Below, one piece after another: positions 26,704 through 35,397 of a stretch of 64,000 nucleotides of DNA. The first letter of the stretch is position 1. Each line of letters begins with the position of its first letter. The stretch is from Rhizobium indicum (GTDB lineage Bacteria; Pseudomonadota; Alphaproteobacteria; Rhizobiales; Rhizobiaceae). The notes under the pieces were generated by a model that was not told the DNA's origin, made no database searches, and was given only the letters and a program-made list of their open reading frames with translations. The stretch covers positions 3,450,501 through 3,514,500 of the forward strand of contig NZ_CP054021.1 in the NCBI RefSeq assembly GCF_005862305.2. The letters run 5' to 3'. The position numbers were made by a program, and so were the translations under genes.

Positions 26704-27104
26704 GACCGTCTCTCCACCGGCTGCAGCCATTCGACGACGCTGCCGTTTTCCGTCGGCTGGACGCTGATATAGCTGAAGGGGCTGTCATCGGCCGCGCCAT
26801 GCCAGTGGCGCTCGCCGGGCGCAAACCAGACGGCATCGCCGGTACGCAATGTTTCGATCGGGCCGCCATCGTTCTGCGCCAACCCAAGCCCCGAAAGCAC
26901 ATAGAGCAACTGACCCCTGGGATGCGTGTGCCAACGGGTGATGGTGCCGGGATCGAGCGTCGCCCGCATCGCGGTGTTCTCGCCATCGGCGCTGCCTTCG
27001 AGCAGCATCTCGACCCAGAAGGGCGCAGTCGCGACGCCCTCCGGCGAGCGGATTGCCTTGCCGGGGCGTTTAACAGTCATGGTCTTCGGCTTCGACGCGC
27101 TCAT
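26700..27104 (-). CDS. Cupin-domain protein
   Basis: This 134-residue single-cupin protein has the metal-site motifs TRWHTHPRGQLLYVLSG (motif 1: His, His, with Gln/Glu-like positions) and PGERHWHGA (motif 2). It resembles small carboxymuconolactone-associated or quercetinase-like cupins, probably with a divalent metal. It overlaps its neighbours by ATGA on both sides, so translation is coupled to the tautomerase and DUF4865. Confidence 0.88.
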   Translation of the reverse strand: MSASKPKTMTVKRPGKAIRSPEGVATAPFWVEMLLEGSADGENTAMRATLDPGTITRWHTHPRGQLLYVLSGLGLAQNDGGPIETLRTGDAVWFAPGERHWHGAADDSPFSYISVQPTENGSVVEWLQPVERRS

Positions 27105-27520
27105 TGCCGGCCTCCAGCCACACGAAGCCGCCAGTCTGGGTCGGTCATCTGGGCAATGCCATTGCCGAAGGACCAGTCTTCCGGTGCGCTGGTGCTGATG
27201 ACGATCATCACATCCTCAGGCCGGAGGCCCGGCGATTGCGCCAGGAGATCGGCGAGCCGCCGATAGAGCGCCGCCTTCATCTCGCCGGTGCGAGGCCTGC
27301 CGATCGTGATCGAGATATAGACGAAGTCGTCCGAGCGCAGGCCGGCGAGATAGCTGCGGTCGAAGATCAATTCGTTCCCGTCATGCTGATGGATGGCCTG
27401 GAAACGATCGTTTTCGGGCACGTCGAAAGTCTCGACCAGGGCGCGCTGGATGTTGTCGGCCAGTGCCATGAGGTAGTCCGGCGACTTGCCTTTGCGAAGG
27501 GAAATGCGAACGAAGGGCAT
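27101..27520 (-). CDS. Tautomerase-superfamily protein
   Basis: This 139-residue protein was started at ATG 27520, so that processing exposes Pro at position 2 (MPFVRISLRKG), the catalytic base of the 4-oxalocrotonate tautomerase/MIF superfamily. The longer frame from 27532 would bury this proline. The body (LADNIQRALVETFDVPENDRFQ, FVYISITIGRPRTGEMKAALYRRLADLL) fits a fused-dimer-size member. It is first in the operon with the cupin and DUF4865 genes and divergent from LysR. The substrate is unknown. Confidence 0.87.
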   Translation of the reverse strand: MPFVRISLRKGKSPDYLMALADNIQRALVETFDVPENDRFQAIHQHDGNELIFDRSYLAGLRSDDFVYISITIGRPRTGEMKAALYRRLADLLAQSPGLRPEDVMIVISTSAPEDWSFGNGIAQMTDPDWRLRVAGGRQ

Positions 27521-27586
27521 CGGAATCTCCATGGTTCAGGCCGTCGATCGGCCTTGACAGCAGAACCATCGCACGGCACGATGATG

Positions 27587-27625
27587 CTGAAAATCAGAAT
27601 TTTATGGATCAATGATCCTGAAAAT
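27587..27625. promoter_or_regulatory. Candidate LysR-type operator in the tautomerase/lysR intergenic region
   Basis: Two direct copies of CTGAAAAT (27587-27594 and 27618-27625) lie 31 bp apart, three helical turns. They enclose the inverted repeats AAAATcagaATTTT (27590-27603) and GGATCaatGATCC (27606-27618). The site lies 13 bp before the lysR start and 67 bp before the tautomerase start, as expected for LysR autoregulation and divergent control. Confidence 0.55.
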
Positions 27626-27637
27626 TGGGACTATATT

Positions 27638-28534
27638 ATGCGACGGACGATTTTCGATCTCGATGTGCTTCGAACCTTTTCGACCGGCATGGAACTCGGC
27701 AACTTCGCCAAGGCGGCCGAGCGGCTTGGGCGTTCGACCTCGGCAGTGAGTGCACAGCTGAAGAAGTTGGAGGAGCAGGCGGGTACGCCGATCTTCCGTA
27801 AGGCGGGGCGCGGACTGGCGCTGACCGATGCCGGCGAGACGATGCTTGGTTATGCCAGGCGGCTGCTGGAACTCAACGACGAGGCGGCTGCCGCCGTCAA
27901 CAGCGTCGAGCTGGAAGGCTGGGTGCGGCTCGGCCTGCAGGAGGATTTCGGCGAGAGCCTGCTGCCGGATGTGCTCGGTCGCTTTGCGCGCGCTCATCCG
28001 AAGGTCCGGATCGAAGCGCGGGTGGTGCGCAATGCCGAACTGCTCGAGCGCGTCACATCGGGCAAGCTCGATCTGGCGCTTGCCTGGAGTGACGGCACGC
28101 TGACGGCGCATTGCGAGCGGATCGGCGAAGTGCCGATGCGCTGGATCGGACCTTCCGAGGGGCAGCCGGCCTGGCAAGCCGCAAGCGGTGAGCCGATGCC
28201 GCTCGCTTCGCTGGAGGCGCCGTGTCTGTTACGCAGCGCCGCGACCAAGGCGCTGGATGAGGCGGGCATCTCCTGGCGGCTCGCCTTCGTCAGTCCCAGT
28301 CTCGGCGGTCTCTGGGCCGCGACGGCGGCAGGCCTCGGTCTCACCATCCGCACGCCGATCGGCCTGCCGGCGAAGGTCCGGCCGCTCGCGCCGGAGACCA
28401 TCGGCTTGCCGGATTTGCCCAAGCTCGGTCTGGTCCTGCATCGGGCGGAAGCCGAACCGCAACCGGCTGCGGCCCGGCTTGCCGAGCTCGTGCTTCAGTC
28501 CGTGCAGGGTGCGCTGCGCGAGGTGTCGGCTTGA
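27638..28534 (+). CDS. LysR-family transcriptional regulator
   Basis: This 298-residue protein was started at ATG 27638 (MRRTIFDLDVL), which gives the standard LysR N-terminus; the frame is open far upstream only as a shadow of the opposite gene. The winged HTH is LGNFAKAAERLGRSTSAVSAQLKKLEEQAG (about 18-47, segment by segment). The ligand-binding domain spans about 85-290, with AGLGLTIRTPIGLP near its end. It probably regulates the divergent tautomerase-cupin-DUF4865 operon. Its effector is unknown. Confidence 0.92.
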   Translation: MRRTIFDLDVLRTFSTGMELGNFAKAAERLGRSTSAVSAQLKKLEEQAGTPIFRKAGRGLALTDAGETMLGYARRLLELNDEAAAAVNSVELEGWVRLGLQEDFGESLLPDVLGRFARAHPKVRIEARVVRNAELLERVTSGKLDLALAWSDGTLTAHCERIGEVPMRWIGPSEGQPAWQAASGEPMPLASLEAPCLLRSAATKALDEAGISWRLAFVSPSLGGLWAATAAGLGLTIRTPIGLPAKVRPLAPETIGLPDLPKLGLVLHRAEAEPQPAAARLAELVLQSVQGALREVSA

Positions 28535-28544
28535 CATCTCCGCA

Positions 28545-28573
28545 TTGACCCTTCGGGCGCAAGCCTGTAGCCT
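28545..28573 (+). promoter_or_regulatory. Candidate sigma-70-type promoter for the dioxygenase transcript
   Basis: TTGACC (28545-28550) and TAGCCT (28568-28573) are separated by 17 bp. The predicted start of transcription (about 28580) falls 3 nt before the ATG of the small leader frame, so the leader would be nearly leaderless. Confidence 0.5.
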
Positions 28574-28582
28574 CGAACCGCT

Positions 28583-28633
28583 ATGAAGACGTTCACCCTC
28601 AATATCGCTTCGGTCTTCTTCTTGAGCCTCTAA
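28583..28633 (+). CDS. Short leader peptide (16 residues)
   Basis: The frame encodes MKTFTLNIASVFFLSL and stops at TAA 28631-28633, in the loop of a hairpin (gagcct/aggctc). It has no ribosome-binding site, but the predicted transcript begins at its ATG. Its size, position and the following chain of hairpins suggest an attenuator-type leader peptide for the dioxygenase gene. Tandem Phe codons (F12, F13) could be the sensed codons. This is inference. Confidence 0.4.
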   Translation: MKTFTLNIASVFFLSL

Positions 28634-28764
28634 GGCTCTGCCTTCGGGCATCAGAAGATGCGGCCGCTGACCAGCCTTTGCGGCTGGCGCGTCGCCGTGG
28701 ACTGTAACCACCCTGCGTCTGGCCAAGGAAAGAGCCGGCAGGATTGGCGATAGAGAGATATGTC
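28624..28764 (+). ncRNA. Structured 5' leader (candidate attenuator or riboswitch)
   Basis: Successive hairpins can be drawn: gagcct/aggctc over the leader stop codon; tgcc-TTCG-ggca, a stable UUCG tetraloop; gcatc/gatgc, which competes with the preceding stem for ggcatc; ccagcc/ggctgg; and gtgg/ccac. The ribosome-binding region (agagagat) and ATG 28765 follow. No known riboswitch consensus is recognised. Overlapping alternative stems are the hallmark of conditional leaders, but nothing here proves function. Confidence 0.4.
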
Positions 28765-29571
28765 ATGACATCAGATGTTTATCCGGCGGCACTGAGTGCT
28801 GCGCAGATCGAGCAATTCATCGAGGACGGTTTCGTCAGGATCGACGACGCTTTTCCCCGCGCATTGGCCAAGGAAGCTCGTGCCATCATGTGGCGCGACA
28901 TTCCCTTCGATGCGGATGATCCAAGGACGTGGACGCAGCCTGTCGTGCGGCTTGCCGGCTATGGCGGCGGACCATTCGAGAAAGCCGTCAATACGCCGGT
29001 GTTGCATTCGGCCTTAGACCAGCTCGTCGGCAAGGGTCGCTGGGAGCCACGCAGTGGGCTTGGCAGCTTCCCGGTCCGCTTTCCCCATCCCGATGATCCC
29101 GGCGATGCCGGTTGGCATGTCGATCTGAGCTTTCCCGGCGAGGATTCCAATCCGGGTGAGCAGCGGGACTTTTCCGCCTGGCGGGTGAACATCACCTCGC
29201 ACGGGCGGGCGCTGCTGATGCTCTTCCTGTTTTCGGATGTGGGGCAAGAGGATGCGCCGACCCGTATCCGCGTCGGTTCGCACAAGGATATCGCACGCCT
29301 TCTCGAGCCGGCCGGCGAGAGAGGAATGGCCCATCTCTGGCTGGAGCATGTCGGGGAAGAGCGGCCGCTGGCGTGGGCGACGGGACGGGCGGGCACGGTC
29401 TATCTGTGCCATCCGTTCCTCATCCATGCGGCGCAGATGCATCACGGCAAGCAGCCGCGCTTCATGGCGCAGCCCGGCCTTGCACCTTTCGAACCTCTTC
29501 GGCTCGAACGGGAGGACGGTGCCTATTCACCGGTCGAAATCGCAATCCGCCGGGCGCTTCAAGAGCGGTAA
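28765..29571 (+). CDS. Phytanoyl-CoA dioxygenase-like Fe(II)/2-oxoglutarate oxygenase
   Basis: This 268-residue protein was started at ATG 28765 (MTSDVYPAAL) after AGAGAGAT; a TTG at 28744 is in frame. The PhyH-like double-stranded beta-helix shows the iron ligands in GWHVDLSF (HxD) and a distal His in CHPFLIHAAQ, with an Arg candidate for 2-oxoglutarate downstream (KQPRFMAQPG). The substrate is unknown. It sits behind a structured leader and is probably monocistronic. Confidence 0.82.
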   Translation: MTSDVYPAALSAAQIEQFIEDGFVRIDDAFPRALAKEARAIMWRDIPFDADDPRTWTQPVVRLAGYGGGPFEKAVNTPVLHSALDQLVGKGRWEPRSGLGSFPVRFPHPDDPGDAGWHVDLSFPGEDSNPGEQRDFSAWRVNITSHGRALLMLFLFSDVGQEDAPTRIRVGSHKDIARLLEPAGERGMAHLWLEHVGEERPLAWATGRAGTVYLCHPFLIHAAQMHHGKQPRFMAQPGLAPFEPLRLEREDGAYSPVEIAIRRALQER

Positions 29572-29609
29572 CGAGGACAGAATGCATCCGGTTCAAAAGG
29601 CCGGGTGCA

Positions 29610-30560
29610 TCACATCTGCAGTTCCTGCAGGGCGGCGCGTCGAATTGCCTGCGGCGGCTGACCGAAAGCGCGAAGGAAGGCGCGGCGCATGCGCTCGCGA
29701 TCGGCAAAGCCGGTTTCGCGAGCAACGACATCGATCGGGTGGCGGCCCTGCTCCATCATCAGCCGGGCCGCTTCCAGCCTCAGGTTCTCGACGGCCTTCG
29801 CCGGCGATTGTCCGGTTTCCGCGCGGAAGGCGCGGCTGAACTGGCGGGGGCTGAGATGGGCGGCTTCCGCCAGCTCCTCGACCGAAAGCGTCGATTTCAG
29901 ATTGCTGCGGGCGTGGGCGAGCGCCTTCTGAATCCGGTCTGATTTGGGCTCCAGCTCCAGCAGGGCGGAAAACTGCGATTGGCCGCCGGAGCGGCGATGA
30001 TAGACGACGAGCTTGCGGGAAACGGCGCGCGCCACCTCGAAACCATGATCCTTCTCGACCATCGCCAAAGCCAGGTCGAGACCGGCCGTCATGCCAGCCG
30101 AGGTCCAGATGGAACCGTCGATGATGAAGATCCGGTCCTCTTCCATCTTTATCTTGGGATAGCGGCTTTGCAGCTCGCGAGAGACATACCAGTGCGTCGT
30201 GGCGCGGCGGCCGTCAAGGATGCCGGCTTCGGCAAGAAAGAAGGCGCCGGTGCAGATCGACGCCAGGCGACGTGTGACGGGCAGGGCGGCGCGGATGAAG
30301 TCGGTTTCTGCGGCATTCGGCAGCCTGATATCGGGCGCGCCCGCCACGATCAGGGTGTCGAGAGCCGGGGCGCCGAAGGCCTCCGTCTCCATCATCATGC
30401 CAAGCGAGTTGGCAATCGGCCCACCATTTTCGGAGAGGTAGCGGATCTCGTAAACCTTTTCCTCGAGTTCGAGATTGGCGAACTCGAAGGCGGAGACGGC
30501 CGCCAGGCTCATGATCTGAAAGCCGGGATAAAGCAGAAAGCCGATTTGCTGCATGATCAT
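29610..30560 (-). CDS. GlxA-type transcriptional regulator (DJ-1/PfpI + AraC HTH)
   Basis: This 316-residue protein was started at ATG 30560 (MIMQQIGFLL) behind AGGA. An N-terminal DJ-1/PfpI-like domain (about 1-180) has the pseudo-nucleophile region RLASICTGAFFLAEAG with Cys, and TTHW. The C-terminal AraC HTH (about 215-310) has STLSVEELAEAAHLSPRQFSRAFRAETG segment by segment, and FADRERMRRAFLRAFG. It is divergent from the SDR gene at 30682, which is the most likely target. Confidence 0.9.
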   Translation of the reverse strand: MIMQQIGFLLYPGFQIMSLAAVSAFEFANLELEEKVYEIRYLSENGGPIANSLGMMMETEAFGAPALDTLIVAGAPDIRLPNAAETDFIRAALPVTRRLASICTGAFFLAEAGILDGRRATTHWYVSRELQSRYPKIKMEEDRIFIIDGSIWTSAGMTAGLDLALAMVEKDHGFEVARAVSRKLVVYHRRSGGQSQFSALLELEPKSDRIQKALAHARSNLKSTLSVEELAEAAHLSPRQFSRAFRAETGQSPAKAVENLRLEAARLMMEQGRHPIDVVARETGFADRERMRRAFLRAFGQPPQAIRRAALQELQM

Positions 30561-30681
30561 CGCGTCCTGAGAAAAGTATGTCCTGAAAGGTGGTATAAAT
30601 GACATTCAGGACATTTACAATCAGGCGTAAGACTCTCCTCAAGCGCAAGGCATCGTGCTGGCGTATTCAAGGAGACGGATC

Positions 30682-31479
30682 ATGACACAGGACCATAAGG
30701 GTACGGCGCTGGTGACCGGCGCATCCTCGGGCATCGGCGCAATTTATGCCCACAGGCTGGCAAAGCAGGGTTACAATCTCATCCTCGTTGCCCGCAACGG
30801 CGAGCGGCTGAAGGCGCTGGCAAGCCGGCTGACCGATGAGACCGGCCGGACGGTCGAGACTGTCGTTGCCGATCTCGGCAACCGGGCCGATCTCGGCCGC
30901 ATCGAAGGGGTATTGAAGGATGACCGGAGCATCACGCTTCTGGTCAACAATGCCGGTGTCGGTGGAACGGCGCCGCTGCTTTCCGCCGATGTCGAAAAGA
31001 TGCAGGAGATGATCGAGCTCAACGTCACGGCGCTGACGCGACTGACCTATGCCGCCGTGCCGGGGTTCGTCGCACGCGGCGGCGGCACGATCATCAATAT
31101 TGCGTCCATCGTCGCGATCGCGCCGGAGCTGCTGAACGGCGTTTACGGCGGTACGAAAGCCTTCGTGCTCGCCTTCAGCCAGTCGCTGAAGCACGAGCTG
31201 GCGGAGGAGAACATCCGCGTGCAGGCGGTGCTGCCTGGCGCCACCGCCACGGAATTCTGGGACATCGCCGGCACGCCGGTGGAACATCTGCCGAATGAGA
31301 TCGTGATGTCGGCAGAGAATATGGTCGATTCGTCGCTCGCAGGTCTTGAGCAGGGCGAATTTGCAACGATCCCCTCGCTTGAGGATGCAGGCCTGCTTGC
31401 CGCTTACGAGCAGGCGCGTCAGGCATTGATGCCGAACCTCTCACGCACCGCGCCGGCGAAACGCTACAAGGTCGCGTAA
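30682..31479 (+). CDS. Short-chain dehydrogenase/reductase (SDR)
   Basis: This 265-residue NAD(P)-dependent oxidoreductase was started at ATG 30682 behind AGGAGA; an upstream in-frame start lacks such a site. The cofactor motif TGASSGIG lies at about 13-20, NNAG follows at about 90, and the catalytic Tyr/Lys are in YGGTKAF (YxxxK). Classical SDR length. The substrate is unknown. It is paired divergently with the GlxA-type regulator. Confidence 0.9.
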   Translation: MTQDHKGTALVTGASSGIGAIYAHRLAKQGYNLILVARNGERLKALASRLTDETGRTVETVVADLGNRADLGRIEGVLKDDRSITLLVNNAGVGGTAPLLSADVEKMQEMIELNVTALTRLTYAAVPGFVARGGGTIINIASIVAIAPELLNGVYGGTKAFVLAFSQSLKHELAEENIRVQAVLPGATATEFWDIAGTPVEHLPNEIVMSAENMVDSSLAGLEQGEFATIPSLEDAGLLAAYEQARQALMPNLSRTAPAKRYKVA

Positions 31480-31494
31480 TTATAAAAGATAGAA

Positions 31495-31522
31495 ACCATC
31501 CGCGGCTGCTGCTGCGGATGGT
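31495..31522 (-). terminator. Candidate terminator between the SDR and dehydratase genes
   Basis: A perfect 9-bp stem (accatccgc, 31495-31503, with gcggatggt, 31514-31522) and a 10-nt loop are followed on the minus strand by TTTCTATCTTTT. It lies 24 bp beyond the dehydratase stop. The converging SDR transcript would also cross it. Confidence 0.55.
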
Positions 31523-31546
31523 CGACGGCGTTCACTTACACGATGT

Positions 31547-32521
31547 TCAGCCGAAACGTTCCAAAGCCATGGCGAAGATATCGGAATCGACATTGCCGCC
31601 GGAGGTGACCACTATGACCGTGTCGCTTTCCAGGGCATCGCCATGGAAGAGGGCGGCGGCGAGCGCCACGGCGCCGCCGGGCTCGACGACGATCTTCAGC
31701 CGTGTGAAGGCGAGCGCCATGGCGCGCAACGCCTCCTCGTCGGTGACGACGATGCCGGCGCCGGCGAGGCGCTTGAGGATCGGGAAAGTGATATTGCCAG
31801 GTTGCGGCGTGACGATCGCATCGCAGATCGAGCCTGACACCGCCGCGTTGCGTTCGATCTTGCCGGAGGCGAGCGAACGGGTGGTGTCATCGAAATCCTT
31901 GGGCTCGCAGGGGCGGACGCGAAAGCCGGGGGCGCTGGCTTCGAGGGCGAGCGCAATGCCAGAGGTCAATCCGCCGCCGCCGCAGGGAACGAGGACCTCG
32001 GCTGACGTCACGCCTTCCTCTTCCGCCTGCTCGGAGATTTCGAGACCGGTCGTGCCCTGACCGGCGATGACAAGCGGTTCGTCGAAGGGCTTGATCAGCG
32101 TCAGGCCGCGCTCGGCCGAAAGCCTCGCGCCGATCTCGTCGCGATCCTCGTTGACGCGGTCGTAGAGCACCACCTCGGCACCGAAGGCACGGGTGTTGGC
32201 AATCTTCAGCTTCGGCGCATCGCTCGGCATGATGATGACGGAGGGGATATTGTGCAGCTTGGCCGCAAGCGCAACGCCCTGGGCGTGGTTGCCGGAGGAG
32301 AAGGCGATGACGCCCTTCGAGCGCACCGCCGGATCGAGGCCGGAGACGGCCGACCATCCGCCGCGAAACTTGAACGAGCCGGAATGCTGCAGGCATTCCG
32401 CCTTCACGAACAGGCGCCGGCCGGCGATCTCATCGAGGAAAGGGGAGGAGAGAAGCGGCGTGCGCCTTGCATGACCGCGCAGACGGGCGCGGGCTGCGAC
32501 AATCATTTCAATGCTGGCCAT
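31547..32521 (-). CDS. Threonine/serine dehydratase-like PLP enzyme (fold type II)
   Basis: This 324-residue protein was started at ATG 32521 (MASIEMIVAAR), the usual N-terminus for the group; an ATG at 32557 is possible. The PLP lysine lies in SGSFKFRGG, the substrate loop is SSGNHAQG, and the phosphate-binding Gly loop is PCGGGGLTSG; VTSGGNVD is near the end. It lacks the C-terminal ACT regulatory domain of biosynthetic IlvA, so it is a catabolic threonine/serine dehydratase or serine racemase-type enzyme. Confidence 0.88.
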   Translation of the reverse strand: MASIEMIVAARARLRGHARRTPLLSSPFLDEIAGRRLFVKAECLQHSGSFKFRGGWSAVSGLDPAVRSKGVIAFSSGNHAQGVALAAKLHNIPSVIIMPSDAPKLKIANTRAFGAEVVLYDRVNEDRDEIGARLSAERGLTLIKPFDEPLVIAGQGTTGLEISEQAEEEGVTSAEVLVPCGGGGLTSGIALALEASAPGFRVRPCEPKDFDDTTRSLASGKIERNAAVSGSICDAIVTPQPGNITFPILKRLAGAGIVVTDEEALRAMALAFTRLKIVVEPGGAVALAAALFHGDALESDTVIVVTSGGNVDSDIFAMALERFG

Positions 32522-32677
32522 TCGGGAATCTTTCTGCTTGCGGGTTCGCCCATGCATAGGGCGCGGCAAGTCAATTGTGAACGGCGACTTTGTCACGGTG
32601 ACATGAATGGTGCCACCGCTGCTTCTCGAGCCGCGTTGCGCTTCCGCCGACTGTTTGATCAGGCGATCCCCGAAACG

Positions 32678-34414
32678 TCAGTAGCCGCTTGCCGACCCTT
32701 CTGCCGCGCGGCTGTCCATGGCGCCGTTGTAGCGGGCACCGCCACCCTTTTCGATGGCAGCAAGGCTTTTACCGCCGACGAGGATGCCGGCGGCCTGGCC
32801 CCATTGCGGCGCGTCATTGCCGCCATCGAAGCTGTAGCCCATGGCGGCGAGTGTCTTTTCCGTATCCGGCGAGAGCGCATAGGGTTCGAGAAAGACCTTG
32901 TCGGGCTGCCATTGGTGGTGGAGACGCGGGGCGTTGACCGCCTGGCTGATATCCATGCCGAAATCGACGACATTGAGGATCGCTTCCAGCGTGATGGTAA
33001 TGATGCGCGAGCCGCCGGGGCTGCCGATCACCATAAAGGGTTTGCCGTCCCGGGTGACGATCGTCGGGCTCATCGAGGAGAGCGGCGTCTTCTTCGGGGC
33101 GATGGCATTGGCCTCGCCCTGCACCAGTCCGTAGAGGTTCGGCACGCCGGGCTTGGAGGTGAAATCGTCCATTTCGTTGTTCAGCAGCACACCGGTGCCG
33201 GGCGCTACAACGGCGGCACCGAAGGAGCCATTCAGCGTATAGGTGACGGCGACCGCATTGCCCTCGTCGTCGATGATCGAATAATGCGTGGTCTCGGTGC
33301 TTTCCTTGCCGCCGAGCGGTTTCAGGTTCGCCGAGGTGCCGGCCTTGTAAGGGTCGATCTTGGCGGCGATCTCCAAAGCATACTTCTTGTCGAGCAGCGT
33401 TGTGACCGGGTTCTCGACGAAATCGGGATCGCCGAGCGCAGCATTGCGGTCGACATAGGCATAGCGCATCGCCTCGACCATGATGTGCACGGTTTCGGCC
33501 GAGTTATAGCCCAGATAGGAGAGCGGGTAGCCTTCCAGAACGTTGAGGATCTCGCAGATGATGACGCCGCCGGAAGACGGCGGCGGCGAGGAGATGATGT
33601 CGTAGCCGCGATAGTTGCACTCGATCGGCTTCAGCTCGCGCACGGCATATTGCTCGAAATCCTCCTTGGCGAGGATGCCGCCATTGGCCTGGCTCGCCTT
33701 GACGATCGCCTCGGCGGGCGCGGCCTTGTAGAAGGCGTCGGGGCCTTTTTCGGAAATGCCTGCCAGGACGGCGGCAAGGTCCGGTTGCTGGAGTTTTTCG
33801 CCGGATGCATAGGGTTTACCATCAGGTTTCAGGAAGATCTTTGCCGTGGCTTCATCCTTGGCGAGGCGCTTGGCGTTGCCGGCGAAACTTGCGGCGTCGC
33901 CCTGTTCCAGCGTGAAACCTTCCTTGGCGAAGCGGAGCGCCGGTGCGATCAATTCTTCGCGCGGTTTGGTGCCGTATTTCTCGCGCGCGGTCTCGAAGCC
34001 CATGACGGAGCCCGGCACGCCGACGGCAAGATAACCGTCGAGGCTGGCGCGCGGCACGATATCGCCCTTGGCATCCAGATACATGGTCTTCATTGCGGCA
34101 AGCGGTGCGCGTTCGCGAAAATCGAGGAAAGTCTTCGTGCCGTCCTTCAGGCGGATGGTCATGAAGCCGCCGCCGCCGAGATTGCCGGCCGCGGGATAGA
34201 CGACTGCCAGCGCATAACCGACGGCGACCGCCGCATCGACGGCGTTGCCTCCGCTTTTCAGCACCTCGACGCCGACATCAGTCGCCAGATGCTGGGCGGT
34301 GACGACCATGCCGTGCTCGGCTTCGACGGGCGCAGGCGAGGCGGCAAAAGCCGAGGTCAGGCTCAGCGACAATGCTGATATGACGGAGATCGTCCCGATA
34401 TGCAGGCGGCCCAT
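32678..34414 (-). CDS. ggt: Gamma-glutamyltransferase
   Basis: This 578-residue periplasmic enzyme hydrolyses or transfers the gamma-glutamyl group of glutathione. It was started at ATG 34414 (MGRLHIG) behind AGGAGGGG, giving a clean signal peptide to about residue 25. The autoprocessing nucleophile is the first Thr of the TTHYSIID block. LSSMSPTIV and GSPGGSRI are the conserved oxyanion and substrate segments, and the C-terminus ends SGY. Large and small subunits should form by self-cleavage. Length matches E. coli Ggt (580). Confidence 0.95.
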   Translation of the reverse strand: MGRLHIGTISVISALSLSLTSAFAASPAPVEAEHGMVVTAQHLATDVGVEVLKSGGNAVDAAVAVGYALAVVYPAAGNLGGGGFMTIRLKDGTKTFLDFRERAPLAAMKTMYLDAKGDIVPRASLDGYLAVGVPGSVMGFETAREKYGTKPREELIAPALRFAKEGFTLEQGDAASFAGNAKRLAKDEATAKIFLKPDGKPYASGEKLQQPDLAAVLAGISEKGPDAFYKAAPAEAIVKASQANGGILAKEDFEQYAVRELKPIECNYRGYDIISSPPPSSGGVIICEILNVLEGYPLSYLGYNSAETVHIMVEAMRYAYVDRNAALGDPDFVENPVTTLLDKKYALEIAAKIDPYKAGTSANLKPLGGKESTETTHYSIIDDEGNAVAVTYTLNGSFGAAVVAPGTGVLLNNEMDDFTSKPGVPNLYGLVQGEANAIAPKKTPLSSMSPTIVTRDGKPFMVIGSPGGSRIITITLEAILNVVDFGMDISQAVNAPRLHHQWQPDKVFLEPYALSPDTEKTLAAMGYSFDGGNDAPQWGQAAGILVGGKSLAAIEKGGGARYNGAMDSRAAEGSASGY

Positions 34415-34551
34415 GATTTCCCCTCCTATGGACAATGATGGAAAAACATATGGGGCTGCGACAGCCCGAGGCAATGCAAGGGGTTGGCTTTAAAACATGT
34501 CGCGCAAAGTATGTCGCGAGTTTGCGGCGACGACTTACGTAAAAACAAAAT

Positions 34552-35397
34552 CTAGAGCGTCAGCAGTTCGGCGAGTTTCCGGTTGGTGTCGTCGTCATCG
34601 AGGGGCGTATAGACGATGAGCTTCATCTCCGGCCGACTGGTCAGTGTCAGGCCGGTATGTTCGAATGACATGCGGCCCTTGACGGGATGGTTGATGCGCT
34701 TGATGCCGGATAGCGGGTTGACGACCTCATGGCGCTGCCACCAATCACGAAATTCAGGGCTTGCTTGCTTCAGCAGCGCGATCAGCCGATCGAAATCCGG
34801 ATCGCAGGCATAACGCGCGCTGTCGGCGCGGAACATCGCCAGCGAGACGCGGGCAACCGATTCCCAATCGACGAGCAGCCGGCGATGCGCCGGGTCGGCG
34901 AAGAGACGATGCATGATGTTGCGTTCGTCGCGGTCGAGCGTGTCATAGCCGCCGAATAGCATGTCGGCGGCGCGGTTCCAGGCGAGCACATCCCATCGGC
35001 GGCCGAGCACATAGGCCGGCTGGTGGGTCAGGTTGGCGAGCATGCGTTGCAGCGGCTCGTCGACGCATTCCGGTGCCGCCGACACTGTCTCCGGCACCTG
35101 GCGATTGTTGAGAGTGAAGAGATGCCGGCGCTCTGCCTCGTCGAGGCGCAGCGCATCGGCAAGGGCGTTGAGCACCTGCGCGGAGGGCCTGATGTCGCGG
35201 CCCTGTTCCAGCCATGTGTACCAGGTGGTGCCGACGCCGGCGAGCATGGCAAGCTCCTCGCGCCTCAGACCCGGCGTGCGCCGACGAAAACCCTCGGGCA
35301 GGCCGACATCGGAGGGTGCCAGCCGCTCGCGGCGAGAGCGCAGGAAGGCCGCAAATTCGCGGCGGCGTGCTTCGAATGTGTCGGATCTCTGGTCCAT
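34552..35397 (-). CDS. XRE-type HTH regulator with MmyB-like ligand-binding domain
   Basis: This 281-residue protein (start ATG 35397; ATG 35409 is also possible) has an N-terminal HTH (RTPGLRREELAMLAGVGTTWYTWLEQGRDIRPS, about 45-78 segment by segment) and a C-terminal MmyB-like/PAS-type domain (about 110-275, LAWNRAADMLFGGY, RINHPVKGRMSFEHTGL). It is divergent from the SDR at 35526 across 128 bp, the common arrangement in which this regulator type controls the adjacent SDR. Confidence 0.9.
   Translation of the reverse strand: MDQRSDTFEARRREFAAFLRSRRERLAPSDVGLPEGFRRRTPGLRREELAMLAGVGTTWYTWLEQGRDIRPSAQVLNALADALRLDEAERRHLFTLNNRQVPETVSAAPECVDEPLQRMLANLTHQPAYVLGRRWDVLAWNRAADMLFGGYDTLDRDERNIMHRLFADPAHRRLLVDWESVARVSLAMFRADSARYACDPDFDRLIALLKQASPEFRDWWQRHEVVNPLSGIKRINHPVKGRMSFEHTGLTLTSRPEMKLIVYTPLDDDDTNRKLAELLTL

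Noticed and set aside
32252..34378. 708-residue + strand frame over the dehydratase and ggt genes
   Set aside because: Antisense to two clear enzyme genes and across the gap between them, with no domain.
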